From NCBI RefSeq assembly GCF_004138285.1, contig NZ_SCFN01000005.1:620001-684000 (forward strand): a stretch of 64,000 nucleotides of DNA, in the 5' to 3' direction. The position numbers were made by a program, and so were the translations under genes. This DNA comes from Gottfriedia acidiceleris (GTDB lineage Bacteria > Bacillota > Bacilli > Bacillales > Bacillaceae_G). Numbering within the stretch: position 1 is the stretch's first letter; every line of letters begins with the position of its first letter. The notes beneath the pieces were generated by a model. It made no database searches. It was not told the origin of the DNA and worked only from the letters and a program-made list of their open reading frames with translations. Below, piece after piece: positions 7,816 through 15,546 of the stretch.

Positions 7816-8181
7816 ATGGGAAAAGTTATTAAATTTGAGGTTCAAGTGCCAAATATTGAACAAGCAATCGATTTTTATTCTAAGAGTTTTGAGTGGAAAT
7901 TTACAAAAATGCCTGGTCAACATAATTATTATTTTATTCAAACTAGAGAATCAACTGACAAAGGGATTGATGGTGGATTAATGCTCTCACCTGATGGTCA
8001 AACCTGTACAACGAATTCAATCGATGTTGCTTCAATCGATAAAGCGATGGAACAAGTTATAAATAATGGTGGACAAATAGTAGTTCCTAAAACAGCTATA
8101 CCTCAAATGGGTTATTTCGCCTATTTTATTGATAACCAAGGTTTACTTTTTGGACTTTCAGAAGAGAACACTAACGCTTAA
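7816..8181 (+). CDS. VOC family (glyoxalase-like) protein
   Basis: This 121-residue single-domain protein has the vicinal-oxygen-chelate fold. The N-terminus KFEVQVPNIEQAIDFYSKSFEWKF and the C-terminal IDNQGLLFGLSEE are characteristic of the two beta-alpha-beta-beta-beta modules. YFAYFIDNQGLLFGL marks the second module and its probable metal ligand. The substrate is unknown; relatives include glyoxalases, dioxygenases and antibiotic-binding proteins. The ATG has only a weak upstream AGAAG. A clear terminator follows. It is not closely similar to the other VOC gene at 3965. Confidence 0.75.
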   Translation: MGKVIKFEVQVPNIEQAIDFYSKSFEWKFTKMPGQHNYYFIQTRESTDKGIDGGLMLSPDGQTCTTNSIDVASIDKAMEQVINNGGQIVVPKTAIPQMGYFAYFIDNQGLLFGLSEENTNA

Positions 8182-8195
8182 GTAAGCAATAAAGA

Positions 8196-8241
8196 AAAAA
8201 TACCAGTATCCATCCGATTGGATAACTGGTATTTTTATTAA
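8196..8241. terminator. Terminator after VOC gene
   Basis: AAATACCAGT and ACTGGTATTT, with inner ATCC/GGAT pairing, form a strong stem followed by T residues. A-tracts on the other side make it potentially bidirectional. Confidence 0.85.
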
Positions 8242-8267
8242 TTTCACTAGAAAGTATAAATTGACAG

Positions 8268-8372
8268 CGCAGAAGAAAACTCGACGTTAGTTGCCAATTT
8301 TAGGAATTAAGTATAAGTGCAACTACGCACCTGTCTTCACCTAAAGGCTCGCCAATCGGCTAGTTTTCTTTA
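8268..8372. repeat. Structured intergenic element (nested inverted repeats)
   Basis: AAGAAAACT at 8272-8280 is complementary to AGTTTTCTT at 8362-8370. TAGTTGC at 8287-8293 is complementary to GCAACTA at 8319-8325. A small GCC-AATC-GGC hairpin lies near 8351-8360. The whole could fold as a branched RNA or DNA structure that overlaps the 3' end of the oxidoreductase gene. It resembles interspersed non-coding repeats I remember from Bacillus genomes; I cannot confirm copies from this window alone. Confidence 0.45.
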
Positions 8373-9352
8373 TTTTCAACTTCAAAAACAATTCCGCCTT
8401 GCTTTCTCGCAGATTCAGTTACTGTTAAAACTAGCTTGCTAAGTTCTTTTAAGTTTTCATATTCTGTTTGATTTGATTCTTTTATAATTCTAGTAATATT
8501 TTGGATTTCATATAGCATATCATTTGGTACTTGGCTAACTTCCAATGACTCACGTTGCTTTGATTTATGGTTAATCAAAGTAATTTTTGAAATTGGAGAT
8601 GGTTTATCAAGAACTAAAGATCCAATTTCACCTGAAATTTCACTTTCAATATATGATTGAGAGACTTTAGAGCATTGGATACTGCAAGTAAAATTTTCAT
8701 AATTTAAAACTAATGTTCCACTACCATCAATTCCAGTACGCAATTTAACAGGTGTATAATTTACTGAGGCTGGTTTTCCAAATAAACCAATCGCTACATA
8801 AATTGGATAAACACCTAAATCAACTAATGCTCCACCAGAAAATTCTGGAGAGAATACATTTGGATTCTCACCTCTAAGGAAGGCATCATATTTAGAAGAA
8901 TATTGTAAATAATGCAGATTGGCACTTCTAATTTGGCCGATTTTTTCTAGACCTGCTTTTAAAGCTGTAAAGTTTGGTGAATGGAAGTTACGAATTGCTT
9001 CAAATAAATAAACTCCATTTTCTTCTGCAACTTTAAAGGCATGATCTAATTCATTAATGGTTGAGAAAATTGGTTTTTCACAAATGACATGTTTTTTATT
9101 TTTTAATAATAAAATGGTTTGTTCATAGTGCAATGAGTTCGGTGATGCTATGTATACTACGTCGATATCAGGGCTTGTTGCTAACTCATCAATATTCGTA
9201 AAAAACTTAGGAGCGTTGTGCTTTGTAGCAAATGCTCTTGCGGTTTCTTCATTTCTAGAATAGATCGCAGTTAAATTAAGCAATTTACTATCCTTTGAAG
9301 CTTCGATAAAACTTTCTGTAATCCAGCTTGTTCCAATGGTACCTAAATTCAT
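8360..9352 (-). CDS. Gfo/Idh/MocA family oxidoreductase (YulF-like)
   Basis: This 330-residue NAD(P)-dependent oxidoreductase has an N-terminal Rossmann domain (LGTIGTSWITESF, residues 3-15). The family hallmark CEKPIF follows near residue 92, and a C-terminal beta-sheet substrate domain includes GGALVDLGVYPIY. Members oxidise or reduce sugars and cyclitols. The start resembles what I recall of B. subtilis YulF, but substrate identity is not determined. The nucleotide-binding loop is G-x2-G rather than the full G-x-G-x2-G. ATG 9352 is preceded by AGGAG. It is divergent from the LOG gene and monocistronic. Confidence 0.85.
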   Translation of the reverse strand: MNLGTIGTSWITESFIEASKDSKLLNLTAIYSRNEETARAFATKHNAPKFFTNIDELATSPDIDVVYIASPNSLHYEQTILLLKNKKHVICEKPIFSTINELDHAFKVAEENGVYLFEAIRNFHSPNFTALKAGLEKIGQIRSANLHYLQYSSKYDAFLRGENPNVFSPEFSGGALVDLGVYPIYVAIGLFGKPASVNYTPVKLRTGIDGSGTLVLNYENFTCSIQCSKVSQSYIESEISGEIGSLVLDKPSPISKITLINHKSKQRESLEVSQVPNDMLYEIQNITRIIKESNQTEYENLKELSKLVLTVTESARKQGGIVFEVENKEN

Positions 9353-9453
9353 TTTTTCAACTCCTAAAAAATAATTGGTTAACTTTATCTTTACAATCCT
9401 AATCGAAAGATATGTTAAAATAAAGTAAAATACATCGAAGGAAGTGACATTTT

Positions 9454-10038
9454 ATGAAGAAAATTTGTGTTTATGCTGGTTCAAATCTTGGGAATAGAGA
9501 GTCATTTAGTCTTCAAGCAAAAAAACTAGGTGCCTTATTTGCTAGTAATAATATAGATTTAATATACGGTGGATCAAGACTAGGGATTATGGCAGAAATC
9601 GCAAATGAAGTATTAAAACAAGGTGGAAATGTCATTGGCATTATGCCTGGTGGATTATTTCGTGGAGAGGTTGCCCATAAAGGGCTAACGCAATTCATTG
9701 AGACAGAATCAATGCATGAGCGTAAAGCTTTAATGAACGAGATGTCCGATGGGTTTATTGCACTGCCGGGTGGAATTGGTACTTTCGATGAATTATTTGA
9801 AATTATTTGTTGGGCACAAATTGGAATCCACAATAAGCCAATCGGTTTATTGAATGTTGATAACTTCTTTAGCCCTGTGTTAGATTTGCTTAAACATGCT
9901 GTAAAAGAAGGATTTATGAACGAAAATACACTTTCATTATTTGTTGTTGCAGAAAATGCAGACGACCTACTAAAACTAATGCAAAACTATGAGCCACCTG
10001 TTATGCAAAATAAATGGAAGCAATTAGAAGGCAAATAA
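9454..10038 (+). CDS. LOG family protein (cytokinin riboside 5'-monophosphate phosphoribohydrolase)
   Basis: This 194-residue protein of the LOG/YvdD family has a Rossmann-like fold. Diagnostic elements are YAGSNLG near the N-terminus, MHERK near residue 90 and PGGIGTFDELFE near residue 107, the PGGxGTxxE active-site motif. The family hydrolyses the N-glycosidic bond of nucleoside 5'-monophosphates to release base and ribose phosphate, in plants activating cytokinins. In bacteria the physiological role is often nucleotide salvage. GGAAGTGA precedes the ATG and a strong terminator follows. Single-gene transcription unit. Confidence 0.9.
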   Translation: MKKICVYAGSNLGNRESFSLQAKKLGALFASNNIDLIYGGSRLGIMAEIANEVLKQGGNVIGIMPGGLFRGEVAHKGLTQFIETESMHERKALMNEMSDGFIALPGGIGTFDELFEIICWAQIGIHNKPIGLLNVDNFFSPVLDLLKHAVKEGFMNENTLSLFVVAENADDLLKLMQNYEPPVMQNKWKQLEGK

Positions 10039-10057
10039 GTTTTTTGCAATTTGTCTA

Positions 10058-10079
10058 CCCACATTTTTGTGGGTTTTTT
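10058..10079 (+). terminator. Terminator after LOG gene
   Basis: CCCAC-ATTTTT-GTGGG followed by six T residues is a compact intrinsic terminator. Confidence 0.85.
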
Positions 10080-10178
10080 GCGTTTTATTATGAGTTTTAA
10101 TCAAATTCTTACCGATTTAGAGAGATTCATATTAGAGGTCATAACTAGATCAATTGCTCCACACTATCTATTAACGAA

Positions 10179-10364
10179 GTTCACAACTTTATCAACAGTG
10201 TTCTATATATGTTCAAACTTTTCAGTCTGATTTCACTAGTTATCAACACACCAAAATCCATCTGAATTTTACTCTAATGACTTTATGAGTAAAAATCACT
10301 ACTTTATAAACATTGTTCACAACTTTATCAACAAAGCTCACGTTATGTCCGCATTCTATCCACA
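10179..10364 (+). promoter_or_regulatory. Cluster of DnaA-box-like 9-mers
   Basis: Within a 370-bp gene-free stretch, five 9-mers close to the DnaA consensus TTATCCACA lie in the same orientation. TTATCAACA occurs at 10189, 10240 and 10325, TTATAAACA at 10304 and CTATCCACA at 10356. Two of them sit in exact 19-bp copies of GTTCACAACTTTATCAACA (10179-10197 and 10315-10333). Such non-origin DnaA box clusters act in Bacillus as regulatory DnaA-binding sites or titration loci. There is no dnaA/dnaN or replication gene nearby, so this is not oriC. Binding is inference; the motifs are read directly. Confidence 0.5.
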
Positions 10365-10380
10365 ACTAACATTTTGCATA

Positions 10381-10415
10381 AAAAAAAGGGCTCTTTATGA
10401 GAGCATCCCTTTTAT
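10381..10415 (-). terminator. Terminator of transporter-suffix gene
   Basis: On the minus strand, AAAAGGGATGCTCT pairs with AGAGCCCTTTTTT with a small bulge, ending in a T tract. Confidence 0.75.
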
Positions 10416-10417
10416 CA

Positions 10418-10660
10418 TCAATTTTCTTGCTTTCTTCTATTTTTAAACCATTTTGCTGGGCTCAATTTTTTACGATAGTTCGTCATAACATCTTTACCTA
10501 CAAATACTCCACCAATCCAAAACATTCCTTCTCCAAGAATAACTAATAGAGCGATCAGACCAGCTTTTAAGCTCCCAGAAACAGGTAAAAAAGGTAAGGC
10601 AAAGATTAATAAATATGGGATAAATGAGCCAAATACTAAGTAATATGGTATTCTTTTCAT
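10418..10660 (-). CDS. Small two-helix membrane protein ('transporter suffix domain' type)
   Basis: This 80-residue protein has two transmembrane helices (about 8-27 and 33-52) and a basic C-terminal tail (NYRKKLSPAKWFKNRRKQ). The sequence FALPFLPVSGSLKAGLIALLVILGEGMFWIGG, described here only by position 20-51, matches my memory of stand-alone proteins labelled 'transporter suffix domain', common in Bacillus. A function is not known. AGGAG precedes the ATG at 10660. The gene has its own terminator and is divergent from the ABC transporter at 10770. Confidence 0.7.
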   Translation of the reverse strand: MKRIPYYLVFGSFIPYLLIFALPFLPVSGSLKAGLIALLVILGEGMFWIGGVFVGKDVMTNYRKKLSPAKWFKNRRKQEN

Positions 10661-10769
10661 AAAGTTCTCCTTTCAATTCCTTCCATGAGAATAGCATTAA
10701 TTATTGAGAAAAGGAAGGGGAAAACTTAATAGTTAATAAGAGATAATTGCAGAAATAGGAGGCCTCAAG

Positions 10770-11693
10770 ATGAATCGAGATATTGTTCTTGAGCTAAAAA
10801 GTGTAAATAAGACGATTAGCAATCAAAAGATTATTAAAGATATTAGTTTTGAGTTATATAAAGGTGAAGTTTTAGGTTTACTTGGGCCAAATGGTTCAGG
10901 GAAAACTACGACTATGCGAATGATTGTTGGACTTATGAGTATCACGAGTGGTGAGATTTATATCCAAGGTAATTCGATTAAGGAAAACTTTAAAGAATCG
11001 ATTAAACATATCGGAGCAATGATTGAAACTCCTGCATTTTATCCTTTTTATAGTGGGTATAAAAATCTAATGTATTTTGCTCGAATGTTAGAAGGTGTTT
11101 CAAAGGAGAGAGTTCTTGAGGTTATTGATTTACTTGGACTTTCGAGTGCTATACATAAAAAGTTTTCAACCTATTCCTTAGGGATGAAGCAAAGATTAGG
11201 AATTGCTCAAGCGTTATTACATAATCCCTCAATTTTAATTTTAGATGAGCCAACTAATGGATTGGACCCGGCTGGAGTGAGAGAAATCCGTGATTATTTA
11301 AAACGTATTGCTGAGGTCGAACAAACAGCAATCCTACTATCTAGTCATCTATTATCTGAAATAGAATTGATTTGTGATCGCTCAATCATTATTCAAAATG
11401 GTCAATTTGTTGAATCAATTGAGCTGAATGATAAAAGTGGAGAGAGCTTATTTATAGAAATAGTTGTAAAAAGCACGAAAGCTTTTGAAAGTAGTTTTAC
11501 AAATAGAGATAACAAGTACAAATTTGACATTATTAATGATCAATCAATTATTTTTGAAATTGATGAGGAAGAGATTCCTTCATTAATGAAAGAGTTGGTA
11601 CTGGCAGGAATTGAGATTTATTATGTAACTCGTAAAAAAGAAAGGTTAGAAGATTTGTTCATTCAATTGACAGGAGGAAATGTCATTGAGTAA
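10770..11693 (+). CDS. ABC transporter ATP-binding protein (BcrA-type)
   Basis: This 307-residue ATPase of the ABC-2 exporter class has Walker A GPNGSGKTT (about 39-47), signature YSLGMKQRLG (about 138), Walker B ILILDEPTNGLDPAG and H-loop SSHLLSE. A C-terminal regulatory domain extends from about residue 220. The class includes bacitracin and lantibiotic self-protection transporters (BcrA, SpaF), but no antibiotic cluster is nearby. AGGAGG precedes the ATG. The 3' end overlaps the permease gene by 14 bases, indicating a coupled two-gene operon. It is clearly paralogous to the ATPase at 21195-22112. Confidence 0.9.
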   Translation: MNRDIVLELKSVNKTISNQKIIKDISFELYKGEVLGLLGPNGSGKTTTMRMIVGLMSITSGEIYIQGNSIKENFKESIKHIGAMIETPAFYPFYSGYKNLMYFARMLEGVSKERVLEVIDLLGLSSAIHKKFSTYSLGMKQRLGIAQALLHNPSILILDEPTNGLDPAGVREIRDYLKRIAEVEQTAILLSSHLLSEIELICDRSIIIQNGQFVESIELNDKSGESLFIEIVVKSTKAFESSFTNRDNKYKFDIINDQSIIFEIDEEEIPSLMKELVLAGIEIYYVTRKKERLEDLFIQLTGGNVIE

Positions 11694-12651
11694 TTTTTTT
11701 CGATTAATTGAGAACGAATTACGTAAAATATTCGTTCAAAAATCATTTATCATAACGTTAATTTTACTATTTATCCCAATTATTGTTCTAGGAAGATGGG
11801 ATTATGTGGAAAAGGAAAGCGGAGCAGCTAAAGCTGAAAACTGGAGAACAGAATTAAAGATAGAAAATAAAAAGATAGAAGAAGTATTAGCAGAGCAAAA
11901 CTCTTCCGACTTACCAGCATTTGCAAAAGAACAAAAAGAGACATATGAGATCAATAAGTATCGTCTTGCACATAATATTTCACCAATTCAACAACACACT
12001 GTGTTGGACTTTATGAAAAAAGGTGCGGTCGTAACGAACTTTATTGGAATCCTTCTTATTTATTTTGCAAGTAATATGATGTCAAAAGAGCATCAATGGA
12101 AAACGATTAATTTCTTGCTCGTTAAACCATCAACAAGACGAATGATCTATTATGCAAAATTTTTAAGTTTGGTAATATTATATTTCATCTTTTCTTTTGC
12201 AATCATTATCTACTCATTTATTATAGGTAGTGCATTAAACGGTTTAAATTTTAGTACACAACCGGTATTACAATATGTAAATAACCATGTAGTAGAGCAA
12301 GGTATTTTACCAAGTTTACTAAACGATTATTTAATTAATCTACTACCATACTTGTTCTTTGTTGCCGTTGCTTACTTCTTATCAACAGTTTTAAGGACAA
12401 GCAGTATTTCTTTGCTAATAAGCATAATCCTACTAGCAACTTCAGATGTGATAGCAACATTATTAAGAACAAAAAGCTGGTCTAAGTTTTTACCATTTAT
12501 GCACACTGATTTAACGGTTTACACAAAGGGGATCAATATAGAAAACGGCATGAGAATTGAATTTTCTATAGCAGTATTGGTAATTTATATTTTGATATTT
12601 CTTGTTACTGCTGGTGAGCTCTTTAAGAAGAGAGACGTTGCTGGGCAATAG
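11680..12651 (+). CDS. ABC-2 type transporter permease
   Basis: This 323-residue membrane protein has a first helix near residues 20-38, a large extracytoplasmic loop rich in charged residues (about 40-115) and five more helices. This topology fits BcrB/ABC-2 family permeases. The conserved cytoplasmic LVKPSTRRMIYYAKF segment is the usual coupling region after the second helix. It starts inside the end of the ATPase gene, with ACAGGAGG upstream. The partner ATPase supplies energy. Substrate unknown; antimicrobial peptide or lipid export is a guess from family. Similar in plan to the permease at 20210. Confidence 0.85.
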   Translation: MSLSNFFRLIENELRKIFVQKSFIITLILLFIPIIVLGRWDYVEKESGAAKAENWRTELKIENKKIEEVLAEQNSSDLPAFAKEQKETYEINKYRLAHNISPIQQHTVLDFMKKGAVVTNFIGILLIYFASNMMSKEHQWKTINFLLVKPSTRRMIYYAKFLSLVILYFIFSFAIIIYSFIIGSALNGLNFSTQPVLQYVNNHVVEQGILPSLLNDYLINLLPYLFFVAVAYFLSTVLRTSSISLLISIILLATSDVIATLLRTKSWSKFLPFMHTDLTVYTKGINIENGMRIEFSIAVLVIYILIFLVTAGELFKKRDVAGQ

Positions 12652-12688
12652 AAAAAAAGGATAAGGTACATGCCTTATCCTTTTTTTC
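12652..12688. terminator. Terminator after ABC operon
   Basis: AAAAAAAGGATAAGG and CCTTATCCTTTTTTT flank a short loop. The perfect stem with A and T tracts can act on both strands, ending the small minus-strand gene as well. Confidence 0.92.
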
Positions 12689-12693
12689 TATTC

Positions 12694-12936
12694 TTATCTC
12701 TCCTTCAGCAATGATCCGTATGGAATAGTGTTAGTAGTAGATGTTTTATAAATCGAGCAGACATTGACTTGTGCAGATTTGTTATATTCCCATTTTAGAC
12801 ATGCTTTTTGGTTGTATTCTACAGATGAATCAGTTGTGAAAAAAATAGTTGCTAGACTGAAAATGGTAAATCCACCTATTAGGCCTCGCTTAATTTCGTC
12901 GCAATTTTCTTTAAACCATAGAATAGTTTTGCGCAT
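12694..12936 (-). CDS. Small membrane protein, unknown
   Basis: This 80-residue hypothetical protein has a positively charged N-terminus (MRKTILWFKENCDEIKRG), one transmembrane helix (about 21-37, GGFTIFSLATIFF) and a 40-residue tail with two cysteines (ACLKW, NVCSIY). I do not recognise it. ATG 12936 is preferred over the TTG at 12948, because GGAGGAG at 12939-12945 forms its ribosome binding site. It converges with the ABC operon and has no obvious operon partner. Confidence 0.55.
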   Translation of the reverse strand: MRKTILWFKENCDEIKRGLIGGFTIFSLATIFFTTDSSVEYNQKACLKWEYNKSAQVNVCSIYKTSTTNTIPYGSLLKER

Positions 12937-13045
12937 ATACTCCTCCAAGAGTTTAAAATATAGATAAGTAATTCATTGTATGAACAAAAAGTGTAAGATA
13001 ATACAAATCTATGGATAAGTTTACTTAGAAGAATATTCCAAAAAA

Positions 13046-13083
13046 AAAAGACATCTTTGCTCAAGCAAAGATGCCTCTTTTTT
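13046..13083. terminator. Terminator of the TetR gene
   Basis: CATCTTTGCT-CA-AGCAAAGATG is a ten-pair stem flanked by A-rich and T-rich tracts, placed at the TetR gene stop codon. Confidence 0.9.
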
Positions 13084-13675
13084 AGTCCTCTTGTTTCAGT
13101 AATCCATATAAGAATAAATTCATAATTTCATCTACTACTTCTTTTTGTTGGATATATTGTGAGGTTGTTTGGTCCATATTTAAAAAAGCTTGGCTCAAGA
13201 CTTGGATATAGATTAATAATGTTTGGTTTTGAACCTCATTTCGAACTAAACCTAGTGAACGTCCTTCATCGATTAGTGAAATTAGCAATTTGAATGATTT
13301 GTTCATTGTAAATTCTAAAACTAATTCTTGAAGTTCAGGGTCTTTTTTCATTAATGCTGTAAACATTTCAAGATTAATTATATCAAGACCGTTTTTCTTA
13401 CGAATAAATAATTCCTTGATTTTTTCATTAAAAGGAATATCACTTGAAAGCATTTGTTTTGTTTCTTCGTATTGATGATCCATTAATCGAATAATTGTAG
13501 CTTTTAGTAGGGCTTCTTTACTACCGTAATAATTGTAAATTGATACTTGTGATACATTCGCTAATTTTGCAATATCTGCTATTTTTATATCATTTAATGG
13601 TAATGACAATAATTTAGTTGTACTTTTTTCAATGCTCTCCATCTTCTGCAGAGTTCGTTTTTTATATCCGTCCAA
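13082..13675 (-). CDS. TetR/AcrR family transcriptional regulator
   Basis: This 197-residue repressor has an N-terminal helix-turn-helix (about 20-60: IKIADIAKLANVSQVSIYNYYGSKEALL) and a C-terminal ligand/dimer domain. Members repress adjacent efflux genes until a ligand binds. It is divergent from the three-gene ABC transporter at 13835-16341, and the region between carries three copies of a shared operator half-site. The longer frame opens at ATG 13693, but no ribosome binding site precedes it. The TTG at 13675 has GGAGGT seven bases upstream and is the better start. It probably represses itself and the transporter. Confidence 0.85.
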   Translation of the reverse strand: MDGYKKRTLQKMESIEKSTTKLLSLPLNDIKIADIAKLANVSQVSIYNYYGSKEALLKATIIRLMDHQYEETKQMLSSDIPFNEKIKELFIRKKNGLDIINLEMFTALMKKDPELQELVLEFTMNKSFKLLISLIDEGRSLGLVRNEVQNQTLLIYIQVLSQAFLNMDQTTSQYIQQKEVVDEIMNLFLYGLLKQED

Positions 13676-13714
13676 AATAGATACCTCCGTCATTATCTAT
13701 ACAATAGTATATCA

Positions 13715-13817
13715 TGTTTTGAAATATTTTATTAAAATTATTTCAAAACATATTCTCTTTTTTAGAATTGAGGTATATACTAGTTTTGTAATAATCACAA
13801 CGAAATATTTCAAAACA
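13715..13817. promoter_or_regulatory. TetR operator sites (three copies) and ABC promoter
   Basis: TGTTTTGAAATATTT at 13715-13729 reappears inverted as AAATATTTCAAAACA at 13803-13817. A shorter inverted copy, ATTTCAAAACAT, lies at 13740-13751. The first two sites in order along the sequence form a 38-bp palindrome (13714-13751). A candidate promoter for the ABC operon (TTGAGG 13768-13773, AATAAT 13790-13795) lies between the second and third sites. The third site would therefore block initiation downstream of the -10 element. Confidence 0.6.
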
Positions 13818-13834
13818 AAGCGGGAGGTTCATTT

Positions 13835-14719
13835 ATGTACGCGATTGAAATTAATAATTTAACGAAGACCTATGGTAATTCAAGGGGAATCACGGATATA
13901 AGTTTCAATATAGAAGAGGGAGAAATATTCGGATTCATTGGTCCAAATGGTGCAGGTAAATCAACTACAATTCGTACTTTACTTTCGTTAATTTATCCTA
14001 CGAGTGGTAGTGCTAAAATATTTGGAAAGGACTGTGTACAGTTTGCTCCAGAAATAAAAAAAGAAATCGGTTATTTGCCATCTGAAGTTTTTTACTATGA
14101 CAATATGAAAGTGATGGATTTGTTAAAATACTCAGCTAGTTTTTATAAAAAAGATTGCACGAAAAGAATAAAAGAATTAGCTGAAGTAATGGACCTTGAT
14201 TTAACGAAGAAAATTGATGATTTATCTTTAGGTAATAAAAAGAAGGTAGGGATTGTCCAGGGATTACTTCATGAACCGAAGTTAATCATATTGGATGAAC
14301 CGACAAGTGGTCTTGATCCTTTAATGCAACAAAGATTTTTTGATTTATTAGAGGAGGAAAATAAAAAAGGAGCAACGATTTTATTTTCATCTCACATTTT
14401 AAGTGAAGTTCAGCGTTTATGTGATCGAGTTGCAATAATTAAAGAAGGTAAGATTGTTACAGTAGAAAAAATAAGCACATTACAAGAAAACAATTACAAA
14501 CGATTTAAAATTGATATTCAAAACGGAGTAGATCCAAATTTCTTCAATATGCCAGGTGTAAATAATATTGAAATCAAAGGTAAAACGATTAGCTTTATTT
14601 TTAAAGGCAATATAAATATAGTTTTAAAGAAAATAGCGGAAATAGAAATTGAAAATTTATGGATTGAAGAGCCTGACCTGGAGGAAATTTTCTTACATTA
14701 TTATGAAAAGGAGGCCTAA
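13835..14719 (+). CDS. ABC transporter ATP-binding protein
   Basis: This 294-residue ATPase has Walker A GPNGAGKST (about 36-44), signature LSLGNKKKVG (about 132), Walker B LIILDEPTSGLDP and H-loop SSHILSE. The C-terminal 80 residues resemble the accessory domain of ABC-2 exporters. GGGAGGT precedes the ATG. It heads an operon with two permease paralogues and is divergent from a TetR regulator whose operator copies flank its promoter. Drug or peptide efflux is likely from this architecture, but the substrate is not known. Confidence 0.9.
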   Translation: MYAIEINNLTKTYGNSRGITDISFNIEEGEIFGFIGPNGAGKSTTIRTLLSLIYPTSGSAKIFGKDCVQFAPEIKKEIGYLPSEVFYYDNMKVMDLLKYSASFYKKDCTKRIKELAEVMDLDLTKKIDDLSLGNKKKVGIVQGLLHEPKLIILDEPTSGLDPLMQQRFFDLLEEENKKGATILFSSHILSEVQRLCDRVAIIKEGKIVTVEKISTLQENNYKRFKIDIQNGVDPNFFNMPGVNNIEIKGKTISFIFKGNINIVLKKIAEIEIENLWIEEPDLEEIFLHYYEKEA

Positions 14720-14725
14720 TAAGCA

Positions 14726-15523
14726 ATGAATATTTTTTTACACGAATTAAAGGCTTATCGGAAATCCACCTTTATTTGGACGGCTTCTTTAATGGCAATC
14801 GTCGTTTTTTTCTTATCTTTATTCCCGGCTATTGCAAAGGACTATGTAGAATTCTCAAAAGTGTTGGAAGGTTATCCTGAAGGAGTAAGAAAAGCACTTG
14901 GACTTGAAATTGAGAGCTTTGGGAATGTTTTAGGATTTTATTCCTATGTATTTATTTATATTTCTCTTTGTGGAGCGATTCAAGCCATGATTTTAGGTAC
15001 TTCAATTATTTCAAAAGAAGTACGTGAGAAAACAGCGGATTTTCTTTTAACAAAACCAGTAACTAGAACAAAAGTTATGACTTCAAAGATTTTTGCAGGT
15101 GTTGTTTCTTTAGCGATTACAAATGTATTTTATTTTGTAGCAACTATTATAATGGCTCAGCATGTAAGAACGGGGGATTATAGTAGTAAGACAATTATAT
15201 TACTCTCTATTTCGTTGTTTATTACACAGCTACTATTTTTTGGAATAGGCATTTTATTATCAGTTGTATTTCCAAAGATCAAAGCAGTACTATCAATTTC
15301 ACTTGCTATTGTATTTGGATTTTTTGTAATTGGAATGGTAGTGGCTACAGATGAAAGCAATGCAAAACGTTTTCTTTCACCTTTTAAATATTTTGAACCG
15401 AAATATATAATTGCTCATTCAAAATTTGAAGCTCAATTTTTGATTGTGTCGGTTGGAATTATCTTCGCTTCAATCATTGCGAGCTACGTGATTTATAAGA
15501 AAAGGGATGTTCACGCGGTATAA
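14726..15523 (+). CDS. ABC-2 type permease, first paralogue
   Basis: This 265-residue membrane protein has about six helices and a conserved first segment MNIFLHELKAYRKS. EVREKTADFLLTKPVTRTK follows the second helix, the coupling loop of the ABC2_membrane family. AAGGAGG lies upstream, overlapping the ATPase stop region. It is clearly homologous along its length to the next gene (EERDKTAEFLFVKPISRIK at the equivalent loop), so the pair arose by tandem duplication and probably forms a heterodimeric channel. Confidence 0.87.
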   Translation: MNIFLHELKAYRKSTFIWTASLMAIVVFFLSLFPAIAKDYVEFSKVLEGYPEGVRKALGLEIESFGNVLGFYSYVFIYISLCGAIQAMILGTSIISKEVREKTADFLLTKPVTRTKVMTSKIFAGVVSLAITNVFYFVATIIMAQHVRTGDYSSKTIILLSISLFITQLLFFGIGILLSVVFPKIKAVLSISLAIVFGFFVIGMVVATDESNAKRFLSPFKYFEPKYIIAHSKFEAQFLIVSVGIIFASIIASYVIYKKRDVHAV

Positions 15524-15546
15524 CTTATAGGAAAGGTAGGTTGGAA

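Noticed and set aside
10085-10415. Chromosomal or plasmid replication origin at the DnaA-box cluster
   Set aside because: No dnaA, dnaN, repN or partition gene is nearby and the surrounding genes are ordinary chromosomal loci; a regulatory cluster is the more modest reading.
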